A stretch of 64,000 nucleotides of DNA from Clostridia bacterium (GTDB lineage Bacteria; Bacillota; Clostridia; Christensenellales; Borkfalkiaceae): positions 1-64,000 of the forward strand of contig JAFYWI010000006.1 in NCBI GenBank assembly GCA_017558105.1, written 5' to 3'. Made by a program: the position numbers and the translations under genes. Positions 61,797 to 64,000 of the stretch are shown one piece after another. Below the pieces are notes generated by a model. That model saw only the letters and a program-made list of their open reading frames with translations. It was not told where the DNA came from and made no database searches. The first letter of the stretch is position 1. Each line of letters begins with the position of its first letter.

Positions 61797-61881
61797 CGTA
61801 AGGGAGTAGTCGGCTTTATTAAAGTTGTTACGTCTACAACACTGGTTTACCCAGGCGTAATTTTAAACGACAAGACTTATG
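61797..61881 (+). promoter_or_regulatory. yybP-ykoY type manganese riboswitch
   Basis: The hallmark AGGGAGTAGTCGGC (from 61801) and the second loop with CAACACTGGTTTACCCAGGC (61837-61856) match the yybP-ykoY class. P1 can form between CGTAAG (61797-61802) and CTTATG (61876-61881). That 3' strand is also the start of the terminator stem, so Mn binding should prevent termination (an ON switch). It controls a P-type ATPase, as for yoaB in Lactococcus. Confidence 0.9.
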
Positions 61882-61922
61882 TGTAGATTTGCTTATAGTA
61901 TTTTTACACCTAAGTCTTTTTT
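61873..61922 (+). terminator. Riboswitch-controlled terminator
   Basis: AGACTTA/TAAGTCT (61873-61879 with 61911-61917) stacked on GTGTA/TACAC, each side with one bulge, then a T run. The 5' arm overlaps P1 of the manganese aptamer. Confidence 0.85.
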
Positions 61923-61969
61923 GTTTATAAAAATAAAAAATATACAAACAATATTTATATGGAGGTAAA

Positions 61970-64000
61970 ATGGTTTTTCATAATTTAGAAACTTCTAAAG
62001 TTATTAAACAACTTGGCACTAATGAAAAAAGTGGTTTAACTAATGAACAAGTTGAAGAACTAAGGCAAAAACACGGCGAAAACAAACTAAAAGAAAAGAA
62101 AAAGAAAAGTATGTTTCAACGTTTTTTAGAACAATTTAAAGACGTTATGATACTAATTTTAATTGCCGCAGCAGTTATTTCTTTCGTTGTTGCTTGCACT
62201 GGGCACGACCCAAAAGAATTTTTTGAACCACTTTTAATTCTGCTTATTGTAGTTGTTAACGCAGTTTTAGGCGTTATGCAAGAAAGTAAGGCAGAAAAGG
62301 CGCTTGAAGCATTAAAAAATATGTCTGCACCACATGCAAAGGTAATTAGAAATGGTAAAGAAGATTTAATAGATGCTTCTTTGTTAGTTCCGGGTGATAT
62401 TATTAAGTTAGAAGCAGGCGATTTTATTCCTGCAGATGCAAGGCTAATCTATAGTGCAAGCCTAAAGTGCGAAGAATCTGCACTAACGGGCGAATCTGTT
62501 CCATCTGAAAAATTTGCAGATGCTATCGTAGATGAAAATAGCCCTTTAGGCGACCGTTCTAATATGGTATTTTCTGGTTGTAGCGTTGCTTATGGTACTG
62601 CTTTGGCAGTTGTTACTGCTACTGGTATGAATACCGAAATGGGCAAAATTGCAAATTTATTATCTAATGAAAACGAAGGTCAAACACCATTACAGCAAAA
62701 ACTTGCGCAATTAGGTAAATATTTAGGTATTTTAGCACTAGTATGCTGTGGCATTATATTTATAATTGGTTTACTAAATAAAATTGAAGTTTTAGATATT
62801 TTTATGACTTCAGTTTCTTTAGCAGTTTCTGCTATACCAGAAGGTTTACCTGCAATAGTAACAATAGTTTTATCTATTGGCGTGCAACGTATGGTTAAGA
62901 AAAATGCAATTATTAGAAAATTACCTGCCGTAGAAACTTTGGGTAGTGCATCTGTAATTTGTTCAGACAAAACTGGTACGTTAACTCAAAACAGAATGAC
63001 CTTATTAAAGGCTTATTGCGATACTTTTGTTAAACCGGAAGATATTTCAAACAATAATAGCGAATTAGTTAAAAAACTTTTAACTTTTGGTACGCTTTGT
63101 TCAGATGGTAGCGTTGTTTTTAACGGAAAAGAAGAAAAACATATAGGCGACCCAACCGAAACTGCAATAGTAGTAGGTGCTTATAAAAACGGCTTAATAA
63201 AAGAAGAATTAAACGAAAAATTCCCAAGATTACAAGCAATTCCGTTTGATTCTGACAGAAAGTTAATGACAACCGTTCATAAAATAGATGGCAAATACGT
63301 TGTTATAGTTAAAGGCGCTTTTGACGTTATGGCTAAAAAATGTATTGCCGGCGACATAGAAAAAGCTTCTAAAATTAACGAACAAATGAGTAACGATGCC
63401 CTAAGAGTATTAGCTGTAGGCTATAAAGAAATAGATGAACTTGAAAATGAACCCACTAGTGAAAACCTTGAAAACGGCTTAACCTTTATGGGCTTAGTTG
63501 GTATGATAGACCCACCAAGACCAGAAGCAAAGCAAGCAGTTGCTATTTGTAGAAAAGCGGGCATTAAACCTGTTATGATTACTGGTGACCATATTACTAC
63601 TGCATCTGCAATCGCAAGAGAATTAGGCATTTTGTTAGATGGCGATATGGCTATAACTGGCGCTCAGTTAGACCTTATGACAGATGCAGAATTAGATGAA
63701 AAAGTAGAAAAGATTTCAGTTTACGCACGTGTTTCACCAGAAAATAAAATTAGAATTGTTAAGGCTTGGCAAAGAAAAGGGCAAGTAGTTTCAATGACGG
63801 GCGATGGTGTTAACGATGCACCTGCACTAAAAGCGGCAGATATTGGATGCGCTATGGGCATAACAGGTACAGACGTTGCAAAAGGCGCTGCAGATATGAC
63901 GCTTACCGACGATAACTTTGCAACTATAGTAGATGCCGTTCAAGAAGGCCGTGGTATTTATGCTAACATTAAAAAGGTTGTAGGCTTCTTGTTGGGAACA
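61970..64000 (+). CDS. P2-type Ca/Mn ATPase under Mn riboswitch (3' truncated)
   Basis: The first 677 codons of a P2-type pump; the frame is open to the window end. It has an N-terminal cation-ATPase domain (SGLTNEQVEELRQKHGENKL), TGES in the actuator, M4 AIPEGLPAIVTIVLSIGVQRM, D333 in SDKTGTLTQNRM and GDGVNDAPALK. The sequence stops in the M5 region. The ATG follows GGAGG with a 4-nt gap. A Mn riboswitch suggests the pump exports manganese (like yoaB or PMR1-type pumps) although its sequence class is usually called Ca-ATPase. It is distinct from the pump at 54658. Confidence 0.93.
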   Translation, partial: MVFHNLETSKVIKQLGTNEKSGLTNEQVEELRQKHGENKLKEKKKKSMFQRFLEQFKDVMILILIAAAVISFVVACTGHDPKEFFEPLLILLIVVVNAVLGVMQESKAEKALEALKNMSAPHAKVIRNGKEDLIDASLLVPGDIIKLEAGDFIPADARLIYSASLKCEESALTGESVPSEKFADAIVDENSPLGDRSNMVFSGCSVAYGTALAVVTATGMNTEMGKIANLLSNENEGQTPLQQKLAQLGKYLGILALVCCGIIFIIGLLNKIEVLDIFMTSVSLAVSAIPEGLPAIVTIVLSIGVQRMVKKNAIIRKLPAVETLGSASVICSDKTGTLTQNRMTLLKAYCDTFVKPEDISNNNSELVKKLLTFGTLCSDGSVVFNGKEEKHIGDPTETAIVVGAYKNGLIKEELNEKFPRLQAIPFDSDRKLMTTVHKIDGKYVVIVKGAFDVMAKKCIAGDIEKASKINEQMSNDALRVLAVGYKEIDELENEPTSENLENGLTFMGLVGMIDPPRPEAKQAVAICRKAGIKPVMITGDHITTASAIARELGILLDGDMAITGAQLDLMTDAELDEKVEKISVYARVSPENKIRIVKAWQRKGQVVSMTGDGVNDAPALKAADIGCAMGITGTDVAKGAADMTLTDDNFATIVDAVQEGRGIYANIKKVVGFLLGT

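Overview
The window is strongly AT-rich, uses the standard code and is packed with short-spaced, co-directional genes. It looks like a chromosome segment of an anaerobic, low-GC Bacillota (Clostridia-type), probably a host-associated or uncultured lineage. The evidence is a complete six-subunit Rnf complex in clostridial order (rnfCDGEAB), RNase J, a YtxC-like gene next to thrS, a T-box leader, a yybP-ykoY type manganese riboswitch, a DinR/LexA-type SOS box, and a clostridial glycogen operon with both GlgC and GlgD. No rRNA, tRNA, CRISPR array, transposase or phage gene was found.

Layout. 1-2967: the 3' end of a large cell-surface protein built from Ig-like repeats, then a GtrA-family membrane protein. 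3167-5495: an amino-sugar pair, a phosphoglucosamine mutase fused to an N-terminal XRE DNA-binding domain and an overlapping left-handed beta-helix acyltransferase. 5623-17255: a glycogen operon, pgi-glgB-glgC-glgD-glgA-glgP-GH13 amylase. 17326-31636: a secreted-protein locus behind one strong promoter and a long, foldable leader. It encodes an orphan solute-binding protein, an Ig-like secreted protein, a DUF4838 lipoprotein, and two InlB-repeat proteins that share a CBM-like module of about 150-170 residues. 31703-33942 (minus): serC-serA. 34157-37739: rnjA-trmR-trhP (RNA decay plus tRNA U34 modification). 37790-43825 (minus): NusG-II protein, Gx-transporter-like protein and rnfCDGEAB. 43985-47701: THUMP rRNA methyltransferase, galT, galE. 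47857-52185: NAD synthase and a copper ATPase. 52289-53939: SOS-controlled Y-family polymerase and YolD. 53994-54536 (minus): a phosphoribosyltransferase. 54658-60236: Ca-type P-ATPase, YtxC-like protein, T-box and thrS. 60250-64000: a divergent phosphohexomutase, then a Mn riboswitch controlling a P2-type ATPase that runs off the window.

How it fits together. The glycogen operon interconverts glucose-6-P, glucose-1-P and glycogen. GalT/GalE and two phosphohexomutases feed the same sugar-phosphate pool and cell-envelope precursors. The 14-kb secreted locus next to the glycogen operon is the best candidate for an undescribed system: a surface glycan-binding or glycan-processing apparatus with no permease beside it.

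Most notable oddities: the XRE-GlmM fusion with a tandem repeat upstream; the repeated CBM-like modules; a NusG-domain-II-like insert that splits an InlB repeat; an NAD synthase whose glutaminase cysteine is glycine; a copper ATPase with DKTAT in place of DKTGT; and at least six promoters with TAAAAT exactly 17 nt from a TTGACA-like box. Everything is read by eye; no database search was run.
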